Positions 23,628 to 32,386 of a DNA stretch of 59,564 nt are shown piece by piece. The DNA comes from Burkholderiales bacterium. GTDB lineage: Bacteria > Pseudomonadota > Gammaproteobacteria > Burkholderiales > JAEUOS01. The notes below the pieces were generated by a model. That model saw only the letters and a list, made by a program, of their open reading frames with translations, was not told the origin of the DNA and did no database searches. The position numbers and the translations under genes are program-made. Position 1 is the stretch's first letter. Each line of letters opens with the position of its first letter. Location: assembly GCA_016790695.1 (NCBI GenBank), contig JAEUOS010000143.1, forward strand, positions 1 through 59,564. Direction: 5' to 3'.

Positions 23628-24704
23628 ATGAAGACCCACCGCATCGCGCTGATACCGGGCGACGGCATCGGCAAGGAAGTCATCCCCGCGGGACGCGCGG
23701 TGCTCGAGGCGCTCGCGCGCGCGCAGCCCGGGCTCGCGTTCGCGTTCGAGGAATTCGGCTGGGGCGGCGACTGGTACCGCCGGCACGGCGCGATGATGCC
23801 CGCCGACGGGCTCGACGCGCTGCGCGACAAGGACGCGATCCTGTTCGGCTCGGCCGGCGATCCGCACATCCCCGACCACGTCACCCTGTGGGGGCTGCGC
23901 CTGAAGATCTGCCAGGGCTTCGACCAGTACGCCAACGTGCGGCCGACGCGCATCCTGCCGGGGATCGAGACGCCGCTCGCCAGGTGCCGGCGCGAGGACC
24001 TCGACTGGGTGATCGTGCGCGAGAACTCCGAGGGCGAGTACTCGGGCATCGGCGGGCGCGCCCACCAGGGCCATCCGATCGAGGTGGCCACCGACGTCTC
24101 GATGATGACCCGTGCCGGCGTGACCCGGGTGCTGCGCTACGCCTTCGGCCTCGCGCGCTCGCGGCCGCGCCGGCGGCTCACCGTGATCACCAAGTCCAAT
24201 GCCCAGCGCCACGCGATGGTGATGTGGGACGAGATCGCCGCCGAGGTGGCGCGCGAGTTCCCCGACGTGACGTGGGACAAGGAACTGGTCGACGCCGCGA
24301 CCGCGCGCATGGTCAACCGCCCCGCGTCGCTCGACACCATCGTCGCGACCAACCTGCATGCGGACATCCTGTCGGACCTCGCCGCGGCGCTGGCCGGCAG
24401 CCTCGGCATCGCGCCGACCGGCAACATCGATCCCGAGCGCCGCTATCCGTCGATGTTCGAACCGATCCACGGCTCGGCGTTCGACATCATGGGCAAGGGT
24501 CTCGCCAACCCGATCGGCACCTTCTGGTCGTGCGTGATGATGCTCGAGCACCTCGGTGAGCCCGCGGCCGCGGCCCGCCTGATGCGCGCCATCGAGAGCG
24601 TCACCGCCGACAAGAGCCTGCACACCGGTGACCTCGGCGGCAACGCGCGGACCGCCGACGTGACGGCGGCCGTGTGCGCGCGCGTCGCCGCACCGGGCGG
24701 CTGA
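23628..24704 (+). CDS. tartrate/D-malate dehydrogenase-type decarboxylating enzyme
   Basis: A 358-aa member of the isocitrate/isopropylmalate dehydrogenase family. Family motifs include IALIPGDGIGKEVIP at the start, VRENSEGEYSGIGGR (substrate loop), TKSNAQRH (catalytic Lys), DILSDLAAALAGSLGIAPTGNI (metal-binding Asp) and FEPIHGSAFDIMGKGLANPIG (NAD site). The 'ENSEGEYSG' loop and length suit tartrate dehydrogenase / D-malate dehydrogenase (TtuC/DmlA) rather than LeuB. It oxidises and decarboxylates a 2-hydroxy-diacid with NAD and divalent metal. GAGGAG precedes the ATG. The Bug receptor gene follows 91 bp later, and that receptor might bind the same dicarboxylate. Confidence 0.85.
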   Translation: MKTHRIALIPGDGIGKEVIPAGRAVLEALARAQPGLAFAFEEFGWGGDWYRRHGAMMPADGLDALRDKDAILFGSAGDPHIPDHVTLWGLRLKICQGFDQYANVRPTRILPGIETPLARCRREDLDWVIVRENSEGEYSGIGGRAHQGHPIEVATDVSMMTRAGVTRVLRYAFGLARSRPRRRLTVITKSNAQRHAMVMWDEIAAEVAREFPDVTWDKELVDAATARMVNRPASLDTIVATNLHADILSDLAAALAGSLGIAPTGNIDPERRYPSMFEPIHGSAFDIMGKGLANPIGTFWSCVMMLEHLGEPAAAARLMRAIESVTADKSLHTGDLGGNARTADVTAAVCARVAAPGG

Positions 24705-24734
24705 GGCACGGCGCCCGCGCCCGGCGCCGCCCAC

Positions 24735-24767
24735 TACAATCCCGCGGGAGGCGCGCCGTCGGCGCGC
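24735..24767 (+). promoter_or_regulatory. -10 element and leader hairpin before the Bug receptor gene
   Basis: TACAAT (24735-24740) is a good -10, followed by a perfect 7-bp hairpin GCGCGCC-GTC-GGCGCGC (24751-24767) in the leader. There is no T-tract, so it is an RNA stabiliser or regulatory stem rather than a terminator. Confidence 0.4.
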
Positions 24768-24795
24768 ACCGCCGCCCCCTGCCAAGGAGACCGCA

Positions 24796-25743
24796 ATGCG
24801 ACACCTGCTGATCGCGCTCATCGCCGCCGCCGGCGCCACCGCCGCCCTGGGCCAGCCCTGCCCGGACAAGAGCGTCAACTACTGGCAGGCGTTTCCGCCG
24901 GGAGGCGAATCGGACATTTCGGCGCGCCACCAGCAGGTGGTGCTGAAGAAGAAATGCCCGGCCATCGAGACCATCGTCCAGTACAAGCCCGGCGCCGGCG
25001 GCGCGCTGATGTGGACGCAGATGAACCAGTTGCCCGCCGACGGCCTGAACATCGTCGGCGTCAACCTGCCGCACATCGTGTTCCAGCCGATCGAGGGCAC
25101 GGTGCAGTACCGCACCGACGACGTCACGCCGGTGTTCTGGTTCCACTTCACGCCCGACGCGCTGGTGGTCGCCGAGCAGAGCCCGGTGAAGACCTTCGCC
25201 GACTTCCTCAAGGCCGCGCGTGCCGAGCCCGGCAAGTTCAGCCTCGGCGGCTCGGGCGTGAACTCCGCCAATCATGCGGCCAACGAGCGCATGAACGCGG
25301 CCTTCAACATCAAGACCAACTACATCCCCTACAAGGGAACCGGCGACATGACCTCCGCCGTGCTCGGCCGGCAGGTCGACGGCGCGATGTCCTACACCGC
25401 GTTCGCGATCAACAACAAGGGGCGCGTGCGCGCCCTCGCGGTGGCGATGGAGAAGCGCCACCCGCTGCTGCCCGACGTGCCGACCTTCCGCGAACTCGGC
25501 GTCGACTGGGTCGATGGCGCCTACCGCGGCATCGGCCTGCCCAAGTCGGCCCCGGCGGAGACCAGGAAGCGTGTCTCCGACCTGTGGCGCTCGCTAAACA
25601 ACGACCCGGAGATGCGCGAGCTCGCGGCCAAGAGCGGCTTCGAGCTCCTCAACATCGGCGTCGAGGAGATGGACGCGTTCATGCGCGACAAGATCCGCAT
25701 CTACACCGAGGGCGCGCGGCAGCTGGGGCTGGGCAGGAAGTAG
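24796..25743 (+). CDS. Bug/TctC-family periplasmic solute receptor
   Basis: A 315-aa exported binding protein: signal peptide (about 1-19, cut after AALG), then the two-lobed Bug fold with the typical loop 'YKPGAGGALMW' in lobe 1 and 'YIPYKGTGDMTSAVLGRQVDG' after the hinge. Bug proteins bind carboxylates, amides or aromatic acids for tripartite tricarboxylate transporters; no TctA/TctB genes are here, as is common for orphan Bug genes in Burkholderiales. A Cys pair (Cys22 and Cys54 region) could form a disulfide. Spacing and AAGGAG support the ATG. It follows the tartrate/malate dehydrogenase gene. Confidence 0.88.
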   Translation: MRHLLIALIAAAGATAALGQPCPDKSVNYWQAFPPGGESDISARHQQVVLKKKCPAIETIVQYKPGAGGALMWTQMNQLPADGLNIVGVNLPHIVFQPIEGTVQYRTDDVTPVFWFHFTPDALVVAEQSPVKTFADFLKAARAEPGKFSLGGSGVNSANHAANERMNAAFNIKTNYIPYKGTGDMTSAVLGRQVDGAMSYTAFAINNKGRVRALAVAMEKRHPLLPDVPTFRELGVDWVDGAYRGIGLPKSAPAETRKRVSDLWRSLNNDPEMRELAAKSGFELLNIGVEEMDAFMRDKIRIYTEGARQLGLGRK

Positions 25744-25754
25744 CGCAGCGGGCG

Positions 25755-25781
25755 CGACGCGGCCGCCCGGCGGACGCGTCG
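25755..25781. terminator. hairpin between convergent genes, no T-tract
   Basis: CGACGCG (25755-25761) pairs perfectly with CGCGTCG (25775-25781), with inner GCCGCC/GGCGG pairing adding to the stem. It lies between the Bug receptor stop and the convergent PEP-CTERM stop and may act on both transcripts. With no run of T, it is not a classical terminator. Confidence 0.4.
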
Positions 25782-25783
25782 AC

Positions 25784-26869
25784 TCAGCGGCGCCGGGCGC
25801 GGCGCCGCGCGGCGCCCGCCACGACGAGCAGCCCGGCGGCCATCAGCGCATAGGTCTCCGGCTCGGGTATCGGCGCCAGGGCCAGGTTGAGCGCGGCGTT
25901 CTGGGCGCCGAGATAGTTGCCGATCTCGCCGGGCGACGGATGGGAGTCGCCGAGCAGCGGCTTGGCCTCGTTGTCCTCGGGGTTGACCTCGCCGGTGTAT
26001 TCGTAGAACTCGTAGCGGCGGATCACCGCCTCCGCCTTCTCGCGGACAGGCGCCGCGGCGCCGTTCTCGAGCACGCCCGCGGCGGCGTTCTTCGGGTCGG
26101 ACTGCAGCAGCATCCATTCGATCTCGGTCTTCGACCGCGCGGCCTGCACGTTGGGGTTGTTGGCGACAAGGTCCTCGAGTTCGATGTGCTGTTCGACTTC
26201 GGTGGTGAACACCTTCACCCAGATCGGCGTGCCGAACTGTGGCTCGGGCCCTTCCGGCACCGGCGGCGCCTCGATCCGCGCCACCACCACGGGCGGGGCC
26301 GGCGGCTGCCCGACGACGACCGGCGCCGGAATCACGTTCCAGTTCGGTGCCGGGATGTTGGCCACGGTCCTGGTCAGCGTCGGCGAATTGGGCGCGGTCT
26401 CGGTCAGCCAGCGATACGTGGTCCGCGTCGGGTTCTTGTTGGTCCCGACGCCGAAGTGGTCGCACGGCGTGCTCGGCCCGTACCCGATGCCGCCGCCGGT
26501 CCAGCAGCTGTCGCCGGGGTTGTTGAACACGCCGGTCGGTGTGCCGACGTTCCAGGACGAGGACAGGCTGTCGAACGTCGCCTGGTAGATGACCCGCACG
26601 CCGAAGGTGACGCCGTCGCTGTAGTTGACGATGCTCGGTGCCCCGTACCGCTGCACGGTCGTTGGAAACCCGCGGCCTTCGCCGCCGAAGGTGTCGGTGA
26701 TGTTGCTGCTGTGCAGGTCCTCGAGCTCGATCTCGAAGCCGTGCGCGGTGCTGCCGGTGTTGTTGACGACATCGAAGTTCGCCAGCGGGCCGAACACCTG
26801 CGCCTCGACGGCGCCCGAAAGGGCCGCGAGCACGACTGCCGAAGCCACCGCATTGCCGAGAAGTCGCAT
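25784..26869 (-). CDS. PEP-CTERM sorting-domain exported protein, large
   Basis: A 361-aa surface protein. A signal peptide (about 1-23, ending VEAQ) leads into a beta-rich N-terminal domain (about 25-180), then a Pro/Val-rich hinge (about 185-215), then a mixed alpha/beta region with acidic helices (about 225-325). The C-terminus is a full PEP-CTERM signal: IPEPETYALM, a hydrophobic helix and the basic tail RRRARRR. An exosortase would process it. GGAGG stands 6 nt before the ATG. No sigma54 site like that of the first PEP-CTERM gene is visible. Binding partner and function are unknown. Confidence 0.85.
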   Translation of the reverse strand: MRLLGNAVASAVVLAALSGAVEAQVFGPLANFDVVNNTGSTAHGFEIELEDLHSSNITDTFGGEGRGFPTTVQRYGAPSIVNYSDGVTFGVRVIYQATFDSLSSSWNVGTPTGVFNNPGDSCWTGGGIGYGPSTPCDHFGVGTNKNPTRTTYRWLTETAPNSPTLTRTVANIPAPNWNVIPAPVVVGQPPAPPVVVARIEAPPVPEGPEPQFGTPIWVKVFTTEVEQHIELEDLVANNPNVQAARSKTEIEWMLLQSDPKNAAAGVLENGAAAPVREKAEAVIRRYEFYEYTGEVNPEDNEAKPLLGDSHPSPGEIGNYLGAQNAALNLALAPIPEPETYALMAAGLLVVAGAARRRARRR

Positions 26870-27029
26870 CCTTGCCTCCTGGTTGCGCGACGGAGTTTGC
26901 CGCCGGCGTTGCCGCAGGTCCGTCGATGCCGGCGCTCCGGCGCGCGATGCCTGCGAATTGATGGAGAATTGTGCGCCGCACCGGAACGCCCCTCAATGGC
27001 CCGCCGGGGGCACAAGGATTCACCCGGCG

Positions 27030-27046
27030 ATTAAGGCTTCCTTAAG
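27030..27046 (+). promoter_or_regulatory. OmpR/PmrA-type direct-repeat operator
   Basis: ATTAAG-N5-CTTAAG: two TTAAG half-sites exactly 11 bp apart, matching the PmrA/QseB-type box CTTAAG-N5-CTTAAG. It ends about 77 bp before the response-regulator start. TAGATC (27056-27061) downstream may serve as -10. This suggests the regulator controls its own gene. Confidence 0.6.
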
Positions 27047-27122
27047 GAACGGCTGCTAGATCGTCAGCGGGCGTCCCGGTCCGGAAGGCCGGAACGAGGA
27101 CGGCGACCGAGGACGACTCGCA

Positions 27123-27785
27123 ATGCGCGTGCTGCTGGTGGAAGACAATTCGAGCCTCGCCTATGCACTGACGCAGGCGCTGCGGCAGCGGCATGTGTTC
27201 GCCGACAGCGTGCCCGCCGCCGAGCTCGCCGCGCGGGCGATCGACGAGCACGAGTACGATGCGCTGGTCCTGGACCTCGGCCTGCCCGGCGAATCGGGCA
27301 CCGGCTTCCTGGCCAGGCTGCGGCGCGGCCCGCATCGCGGCCTGCCGGTGCTGGTGCTGACCTCCCGCGGCGCGGTGCGCGAGCGCGTCGAGACCCTCAA
27401 CCTCGGCGCCGACGACTACATGGTGAAGCCCTGCGATGCCGACGAGCTCGCCGCGCGCCTGCACGCGATCGCGCGCCGCAGCCGCGGCCAGGTCGACGAG
27501 ATCCTCGCCTTCCGCGACATCGCCGTCGATCGCGCGCGCCGGCAGGTCCTGCGCGCGGGCGCCCCGGTCCGGCTGACGCGCCACGAGTTCCGGATCCTCG
27601 AGTTCCTCCTCGAGCGCCGCGGGCGCGTGCAGAGCCGCCGCCAGATCGAGGACGCGCTGTACGGCTGGGGCGAGGCCGCCGAAAGCAACTCGATCGAGGT
27701 CCATGTCCACAACCTGCGCCGCAAGCTCGGCGAGTCGCTGATCGAGACGGTGCGTGGCGCCGGCTACCGTGCCCCGGAACACTGA
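27123..27785 (+). CDS. OmpR/PhoB-family response regulator (PmrA/QseB-like)
   Basis: A 220-aa two-domain regulator. The receiver has acidic pocket Glu7-Asp8, phospho-acceptor Asp51 (LVLDLGLPG), Thr81 and Lys103 (YMVKPCD). The C-terminal winged helix (about 125-217) includes 'LTRHEFRILEFLLERRGRVQS' and 'SNSIEVHVHNLRRKLG'. Sequence style and the upstream ATTAAG-N5-CTTAAG box place it near PmrA/QseB. It overlaps the kinase gene, so the pair forms one unit. The target may be envelope or metal stress; not determined. Confidence 0.9.
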   Translation: MRVLLVEDNSSLAYALTQALRQRHVFADSVPAAELAARAIDEHEYDALVLDLGLPGESGTGFLARLRRGPHRGLPVLVLTSRGAVRERVETLNLGADDYMVKPCDADELAARLHAIARRSRGQVDEILAFRDIAVDRARRQVLRAGAPVRLTRHEFRILEFLLERRGRVQSRRQIEDALYGWGEAAESNSIEVHVHNLRRKLGESLIETVRGAGYRAPEH

Positions 27786-29097
27786 GCAGCCGTCCCTGCG
27801 CCGGCGCATCGGCCTGGCGGTCGCGGCGACCGCGATCCTCGTCTGGCTGCTCGGCGCCGTCGTCACGGTGTGGATCGCCTGGCAGGAAACCGGCGAGGTC
27901 CTCGACGGGCAGCTCGAGCAGACCGCGCGCTTCATCGCCACGCTGCCGACCGAGGAATTCGAGGAGTACGACCACCAGCTCACGCCGCCGCGCCGCGCGC
28001 AGTCGCGGTACGAGCCGGTGCTCGGCTTCCAGGTCTGGAGCCGCGAGGGCAGGCTCCTGTTCGCGAGCCCGGACGTCGCGCCGGCACCGCATCCGGGCAC
28101 CGGTGCGCTCAACGTCACGCGCGACGTCGGCGCCGGCGGCGCGACCTGGCGCGCGCACGCGCTCGCCGCGGATCGCACGGGGCATGTGATCCAGGTGCAG
28201 GAGCGGCGCCAGCCCGCCGCGCATTTCGTGGCGCACGTCGCCGAGACCTTCGCGCGGAGCGCGCTGGTCTTCATTCCGCTGGTGGCGGTGCTGGCCGGCC
28301 TCGCCGTCAGGCACGTCCTGCGACCGATCGACCGCCTGCGCGGCGAGGTCGCCGCGCGCGGACCGCATACGGAGGCGCCGATCCAGCGCGCCGGCGTGCC
28401 GCAGGAGATGACCGGGCTGGTCGAGTCGATCAACGATCTCGCCGCGCGCCACGCGAGGCTGCTGGGCACGGTCCGGCGCTTCAGCGAGGATGCCGCGCAC
28501 GAGATGCGCACGCCCCTGGCCGCCATCCGCGCGCACGCCCAGGCGGCGCTCGGCGACACCGACGACGACTGGCTGCGCGGGCCGCTGGCACAGATCATGG
28601 CCGAATCCACCCGGCTGGCCGCGCTCCTGGACCAGCTGCTCCTCCTCGGCCAGCTCGACCACGGCGATCACGAGTTCCCGTTCGAGCCATGCGACGTCGG
28701 CGCGCTCGCGCGCAGCGCGGTCGCCGGCGCGCGCGACGTCGAACTGGTCGCGCCGCCCGCCGGGCCGCAGATGCGCTGCGCGCCGCTCCTGGTGCGGGCG
28801 GCCCTGGAGAACCTGCTCGCGAACGCGCGCAAGCACGGCGGCGGACGGCTTCGTGTCGAGGTGCTGCCCGACGCAACCGGCGCCACCCTCGCGGTCGAGG
28901 ACGACGGCGCCGGCGTCGCCGCCGCCGAACGCGAAGCCGTCTTCGCGCCGTTCTACCGGGGTGCGGGCGCGCGCGCGTCCGGCAGCGGCCTGGGGCTGTC
29001 CATCGTCGCCCGCATCGCGGCGCTGCACGGCGGTCGCGCCTGGGTCGAGCCGGCGCGGACCCTGGCGGGGGCGCGCTTCGTCGTCGCGCTTCGCTAG
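27769..29097 (+). CDS. sensor histidine kinase, partner of the OmpR-type regulator
   Basis: A kinase of about 442 aa: TM1 (about 13-37), a periplasmic domain of about 120 residues, TM2 (about 165-185), a HAMP-like linker, and the HisKA box FSEDAAHEMRTPLAAIRAHA with phospho-His about 244. The ATPase domain has N-box ALENLLANARKHG, G1 VEDDGAGV and G2 GSGLGLSIV. Architecture resembles QseC/PmrB. The start is uncertain: GTG at 27769 (VPRNTEQPSL) or GTG at 27754, both inside the regulator gene; the shorter is listed because the first helix then starts at a normal distance. The signal it senses is unknown. Confidence 0.85.
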   Translation: MPRNTEQPSLRRRIGLAVAATAILVWLLGAVVTVWIAWQETGEVLDGQLEQTARFIATLPTEEFEEYDHQLTPPRRAQSRYEPVLGFQVWSREGRLLFASPDVAPAPHPGTGALNVTRDVGAGGATWRAHALAADRTGHVIQVQERRQPAAHFVAHVAETFARSALVFIPLVAVLAGLAVRHVLRPIDRLRGEVAARGPHTEAPIQRAGVPQEMTGLVESINDLAARHARLLGTVRRFSEDAAHEMRTPLAAIRAHAQAALGDTDDDWLRGPLAQIMAESTRLAALLDQLLLLGQLDHGDHEFPFEPCDVGALARSAVAGARDVELVAPPAGPQMRCAPLLVRAALENLLANARKHGGGRLRVEVLPDATGATLAVEDDGAGVAAAEREAVFAPFYRGAGARASGSGLGLSIVARIAALHGGRAWVEPARTLAGARFVVALR

Positions 29098-29131
29098 CGG
29101 CGCGGCCGGCGCGCGCCGGCCGGCCGCGGCC

Positions 29132-30079
29132 TCACGCGATCGTGTTCCACATCTCCATGTCGCGCTCGGCGGTCCAGATGCGCGGATGCTTGATGCCCCT
29201 GGCTTCGTCGTAGGCGCGGCTGACGTCGAATGGCATGCAGTGCTCGTAGATCGGGAAGCTGCCGTAGACCGGATCGAGCCGGGCGCGCGTGTCGATGTAG
29301 ACCTGCTTCAGGTCCTTGCCGGCGGCCACGCCCTCCTTCGCGCAGGCGAGGAGCTGGCGCACGAAGTTCTGCGTGAAGTCGATCGCCTTGATCGCGTCGG
29401 CCGGCGTCTTCAGCGCGGGACCGCGCCCGGGCACCAGCGACTTCGGCTGCAGTGCGCGCAGCTTGTCGAGCGTGTCGGGCCACTCCTCGAGCTGCGCGTC
29501 GCCGGTGTAGATGCCGGCGTTGAACTCGACGAGGTCGCCGGAGAACAGCGTGCCCTCCGCGGGCAGCCAGGCGATGGTGTCGCCGCGCGTGTGCCCCGGG
29601 CCGATCTGGATCAGCTGCACCTCGAGCTTGCCCATGTAGACCGTCATCTGGCGCTCGAACACCAGGGTCGGCCAGGTGAGTCCGGGCACCGAGTCGGCGT
29701 TCTGGAACAGCCGCGGGAAGCGCTCGTACTCGCTCTGCCAGTCCTCCTTGCCGCGCTCGACGATGAGCTCGTAGGTGGGTTTGGAGGCGATGATCTGCTG
29801 GGCCTGGTAGGCGGAGGCGCCGAGCACGCGCACGGCGTGGTAGTGCGACAGCACCACGTACTTGATCGGCTTGTCGGTGACGCGGCGGATGTTGGCGATG
29901 AGGTCCTGCGCCATCACCGGCGTCGCGGTGGTGTCGACGACCATCACGCCGTCGTCACCGATGATCACGCCGGAGTTGGGGTCGCCCTCGGCGGTGTAGG
30001 CCCAGCCGTGCTCGGAGAGCTGCTCGAAGGTGGTCTTCTTGGCCGTCATGTCGGCCTTGGAGGCGAATGCCTTGCTCAT
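29132..30079 (-). CDS. MBL-fold protein with degenerate zinc site
   Basis: A 315-aa metallo-beta-lactamase-fold protein, no signal peptide. The first motif reads HYHAVR instead of HxHxDH, so the second-zinc Asp and His are replaced by Val and Arg. His in IGPGHTRGD and Asp in LFSGDLVEF are kept, while the last motif reads PGRGP instead of PGHGP. Thus the Zn1 ligands (two His plus one His) remain but Zn2 is largely lost. It may bind one metal or serve as a non-hydrolytic binder. GGAGA precedes the ATG. It lies 46 bp after paaR on the same strand and may belong to that unit. Confidence 0.78.
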   Translation of the reverse strand: MSKAFASKADMTAKKTTFEQLSEHGWAYTAEGDPNSGVIIGDDGVMVVDTTATPVMAQDLIANIRRVTDKPIKYVVLSHYHAVRVLGASAYQAQQIIASKPTYELIVERGKEDWQSEYERFPRLFQNADSVPGLTWPTLVFERQMTVYMGKLEVQLIQIGPGHTRGDTIAWLPAEGTLFSGDLVEFNAGIYTGDAQLEEWPDTLDKLRALQPKSLVPGRGPALKTPADAIKAIDFTQNFVRQLLACAKEGVAAGKDLKQVYIDTRARLDPVYGSFPIYEHCMPFDVSRAYDEARGIKHPRIWTAERDMEMWNTIA

Positions 30080-30125
30080 GGAAATCTCCGCTGGATGACG
30101 GCGCGCGCGCGGCCGAGCGCGGATT

Positions 30126-30770
30126 CTACCCCGCGGCTACGCGCATCCTGCGCTCGCTCTGCGCCGTCGGCGCGCCCTCGAGGCCGCGGAACAGCACGTC
30201 GGCGACGGTGGCCGCGTACTCCGCGTAGGTGAGCGCACCGTCGGGCTTGAGCCAGGTGAAGGTCCAGTTCATCGCGCCCATCAGCATCATCGTGACGGCG
30301 CGGCGGTTCGCCGCGGTGACGCGGCCCGGGAACGCGCGCTCGAGCGCCACCGCGAAGGCCTCGACCACCGCGCGCTCGCGCGCGACGATGCGCGCGCGCT
30401 GCGCCTCGCCGAGGAACTTGACGTCGTTGAGCAGCGCGATGTGCCGCGTGCGCGCGGTGCGGTAGGCCTCGAGGAAGTCGCGGATCATCAGCTCGAGCTC
30501 GGCGCGCGGCGCCAGCCCCTCGCGCAGCGCGCGCTCGCGGGTCTCGCGCGCGATCGCCTGCAGGTGCTCCGTGTGGCGGTCGAGGAGGTCGAAGAGGATC
30601 GCCTCCTTGCTCGCGTAGTAGTGGTAGAGGCGCGCCTTCGAGGCGCCGCTCTTGGCGGCGACATCGGCCATGGTGCAGGCCGCATAGCCGGACGCGGCGA
30701 ACGCCTCGGCGGCGTGCTCGAGGATCGCCATGCGCTGCGACTCGTAGTCGGCTGCCTGGGTGCGGGCCAT
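30126..30770 (-). CDS. paaR: TetR-family regulator, PaaR-like
   Basis: A 214-aa TetR repressor with helix-turn-helix 'CTMADVAAKSGASKARLYHYYASKEAILFDLLDRH' and a ligand domain of nine helices typical of acyl-CoA-responsive members. In betaproteobacteria PaaR of the TetR family represses the phenylacetate genes until phenylacetyl-CoA binds. Here the gene is the last of the paa run, 7 bp after paaE, so feedback is likely. A candidate operator lies before paaA (35009-35020). The gene name rests mainly on position and family. Confidence 0.8.
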   Translation of the reverse strand: MARTQAADYESQRMAILEHAAEAFAASGYAACTMADVAAKSGASKARLYHYYASKEAILFDLLDRHTEHLQAIARETRERALREGLAPRAELELMIRDFLEAYRTARTRHIALLNDVKFLGEAQRARIVARERAVVEAFAVALERAFPGRVTAANRRAVTMMLMGAMNWTFTWLKPDGALTYAEYAATVADVLFRGLEGAPTAQSERRMRVAAG

Positions 30771-30777
30771 GGCGCGC

Positions 30778-31860
30778 CTAGCGCTCGTCGTAGGAGATCA
30801 CGACCTCGGCCGTCACCGGATGCGACTGGCAGGTGAGCACGAAGCCCGCCGCCGTCTCGCGCGGTTCGAGCGAGAAGTTGCGGTCCATCCGCACTTCGCC
30901 CTCGAGCACGCGGGCGCGGCAGGTGCAGCAGACGCCGCCCTTGCAGGCGAACGGCAGGTCCATGCCGGCGGCGAGCCCGGCGTCGAGCACGGCCTGGCCG
31001 TCGAACGGCACGGCGAGCGTGCGCTCCTTGCCGTGCTGGATCACCCGCACCCGCGCGGTGGCGCCGGACGCGGCGGCGGCCTTGCGCGGCCCCGCCGCCG
31101 GCGGCGGCGTGCCGAAGCGCTCGACGTGGATGCGCTCGCGCGGCACGCCGGCGGCGAGGAGCGCGGCCTCGGCCGCGTCCATCATCGGCGCCGGCCCGCA
31201 GACGAAGGCCTCGTCGATGGAGGCGCCGGGAATCAGGGTGTCGAGGAACTGCGCGCACTTGGCGCCGTCGAGCAGGCCGTTGAACAGATCGACCTCCTGC
31301 GGCTCGTCGCTGATCACGTGGTACAGCGCGAACCGGCCGAGGTAGCGGTTCTTCAGCTCCTCGAGCTCCTCGACGAACATGATCGCGCCGACCGCGCGGT
31401 TGCCGTAGACCAGGGTGAAGCGGCTCTTCGGCTCGGCCTCGAGCACGGTCTTGATGTTCGACAGCACCGGCGTGATGCCGCTGCCGCCGGCGAACGCCAC
31501 GTAGTGTCGGCCGCGCGCCGCGTCGAGCGGGGTGAAGAAGCGGCCGTCCGGCGTCATCACCTCGACCGTCATGCCGGGCGCGAAGCGCTCGTTGGCGAAC
31601 GAGGAGAAGCGCCCGCCGTCGATCTTCTTGATGCCGACCCGCAGCGCGCCGTCGCGCTCGTACTCGGAGACGGCGCAGCACACCGAATAGGAGCGGCGCA
31701 GTTCCTCGCCCCCGATCGTCGCCTTCAGGGTCACGTACTGGCCCTGGGCGAACCGGTAGGCCTCGCGCAGCGCGGCCGGCACCGCGAAGCGCACCGAGAT
31801 CGCGTCGGCGGTCTCGCGGCGCACGTCGCGGATGGTGAGAGGGTGGAAGGCAGGGGTCAT
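30778..31860 (-). CDS. paaE: phenylacetyl-CoA epoxidase reductase subunit PaaE
   Basis: A 360-aa reductase in the order FAD-binding (RSYSVCCAV), NAD-binding (GGSGITPVLSNIKT, CGPAPMMDA) and C-terminal plant-type [2Fe-2S] ferredoxin (CKGGVCCTCRARV with a fourth Cys in LTCQSHP). It passes electrons from NADPH to the PaaABCD oxygenase that epoxidises phenylacetyl-CoA. The start overlaps the paaD stop by 4 nt (ATGA). The domain order and iron-sulfur motif match PaaE exactly. Confidence 0.95.
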   Translation of the reverse strand: MTPAFHPLTIRDVRRETADAISVRFAVPAALREAYRFAQGQYVTLKATIGGEELRRSYSVCCAVSEYERDGALRVGIKKIDGGRFSSFANERFAPGMTVEVMTPDGRFFTPLDAARGRHYVAFAGGSGITPVLSNIKTVLEAEPKSRFTLVYGNRAVGAIMFVEELEELKNRYLGRFALYHVISDEPQEVDLFNGLLDGAKCAQFLDTLIPGASIDEAFVCGPAPMMDAAEAALLAAGVPRERIHVERFGTPPPAAGPRKAAAASGATARVRVIQHGKERTLAVPFDGQAVLDAGLAAGMDLPFACKGGVCCTCRARVLEGEVRMDRNFSLEPRETAAGFVLTCQSHPVTAEVVISYDER

Positions 31861-32381
31861 AGCGGCTTGAAGTAGTCGAAGGGCTCGCGGCAGTCGAGGC
31901 AGCGGTACAGCGCCTTGCAGGCGGTCGAGGCGAATTGCGACAGGAGCTCGGTCGACGCCGACCCGCACTGCGGGCAGGGCGGGGTCTGCTGCATGCGCGC
32001 GCCGCGCGGCACCAGATGCACCACCTGGCCGGCGCTGCGGTCGACGGCGCCGGGCGGCGCGATGCCGAACTCGCGCAGACGCGCGCGTCCGGCGGGCGTG
32101 ATCCAGTCGGTGGTCCACGGCGGCGACAGGCGCGTGGTGAGGCGCGCGGCGATGCCGGCCATCGCCAGCGCCTCGGAGATGTCGCGCGCGATCACTTCGG
32201 TGGCGGGGCAGGCGGCATAGGTGGGGGTGACGGCGACCGCGACGCCGGCCGCGTCGGCCTCGATGCTGCGCACGATGCCCAGGTCGACCACGGAGATCAC
32301 CGGAATCTCGGGGTCGGCGACGGTCCCGAGGACCGCCCAGGCGCGTTCGACGAGTTCCTGCGCGTACGGTGGCGCCGCCAT
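31857..32381 (-). CDS. paaD: phenylacetyl-CoA epoxidase maturation subunit PaaD
   Basis: A 174-aa protein. The first 100 residues are a MIP18/SufT-like domain (VADPEIPVISVVDLGIV, and a Cys in TYAACPATEVI); the C-terminus has a zinc-finger-like set of four Cys (PCPQCGS and YRCLDCREPF). PaaD is needed for assembly or function of the epoxidase, probably through iron-sulfur insertion. It begins 5 bp after paaC and overlaps paaE. Confidence 0.93.
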   Translation of the reverse strand: MAAPPYAQELVERAWAVLGTVADPEIPVISVVDLGIVRSIEADAAGVAVAVTPTYAACPATEVIARDISEALAMAGIAARLTTRLSPPWTTDWITPAGRARLREFGIAPPGAVDRSAGQVVHLVPRGARMQQTPPCPQCGSASTELLSQFASTACKALYRCLDCREPFDYFKPL

Positions 32382-32386
32382 CGGAC

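Noticed and set aside
26870..27000. A sigma54 promoter before the second PEP-CTERM gene
   Set aside because: No TGGCAC-like and GC element in 12-bp register is present on the minus strand; GGC-rich matches have wrong spacing.
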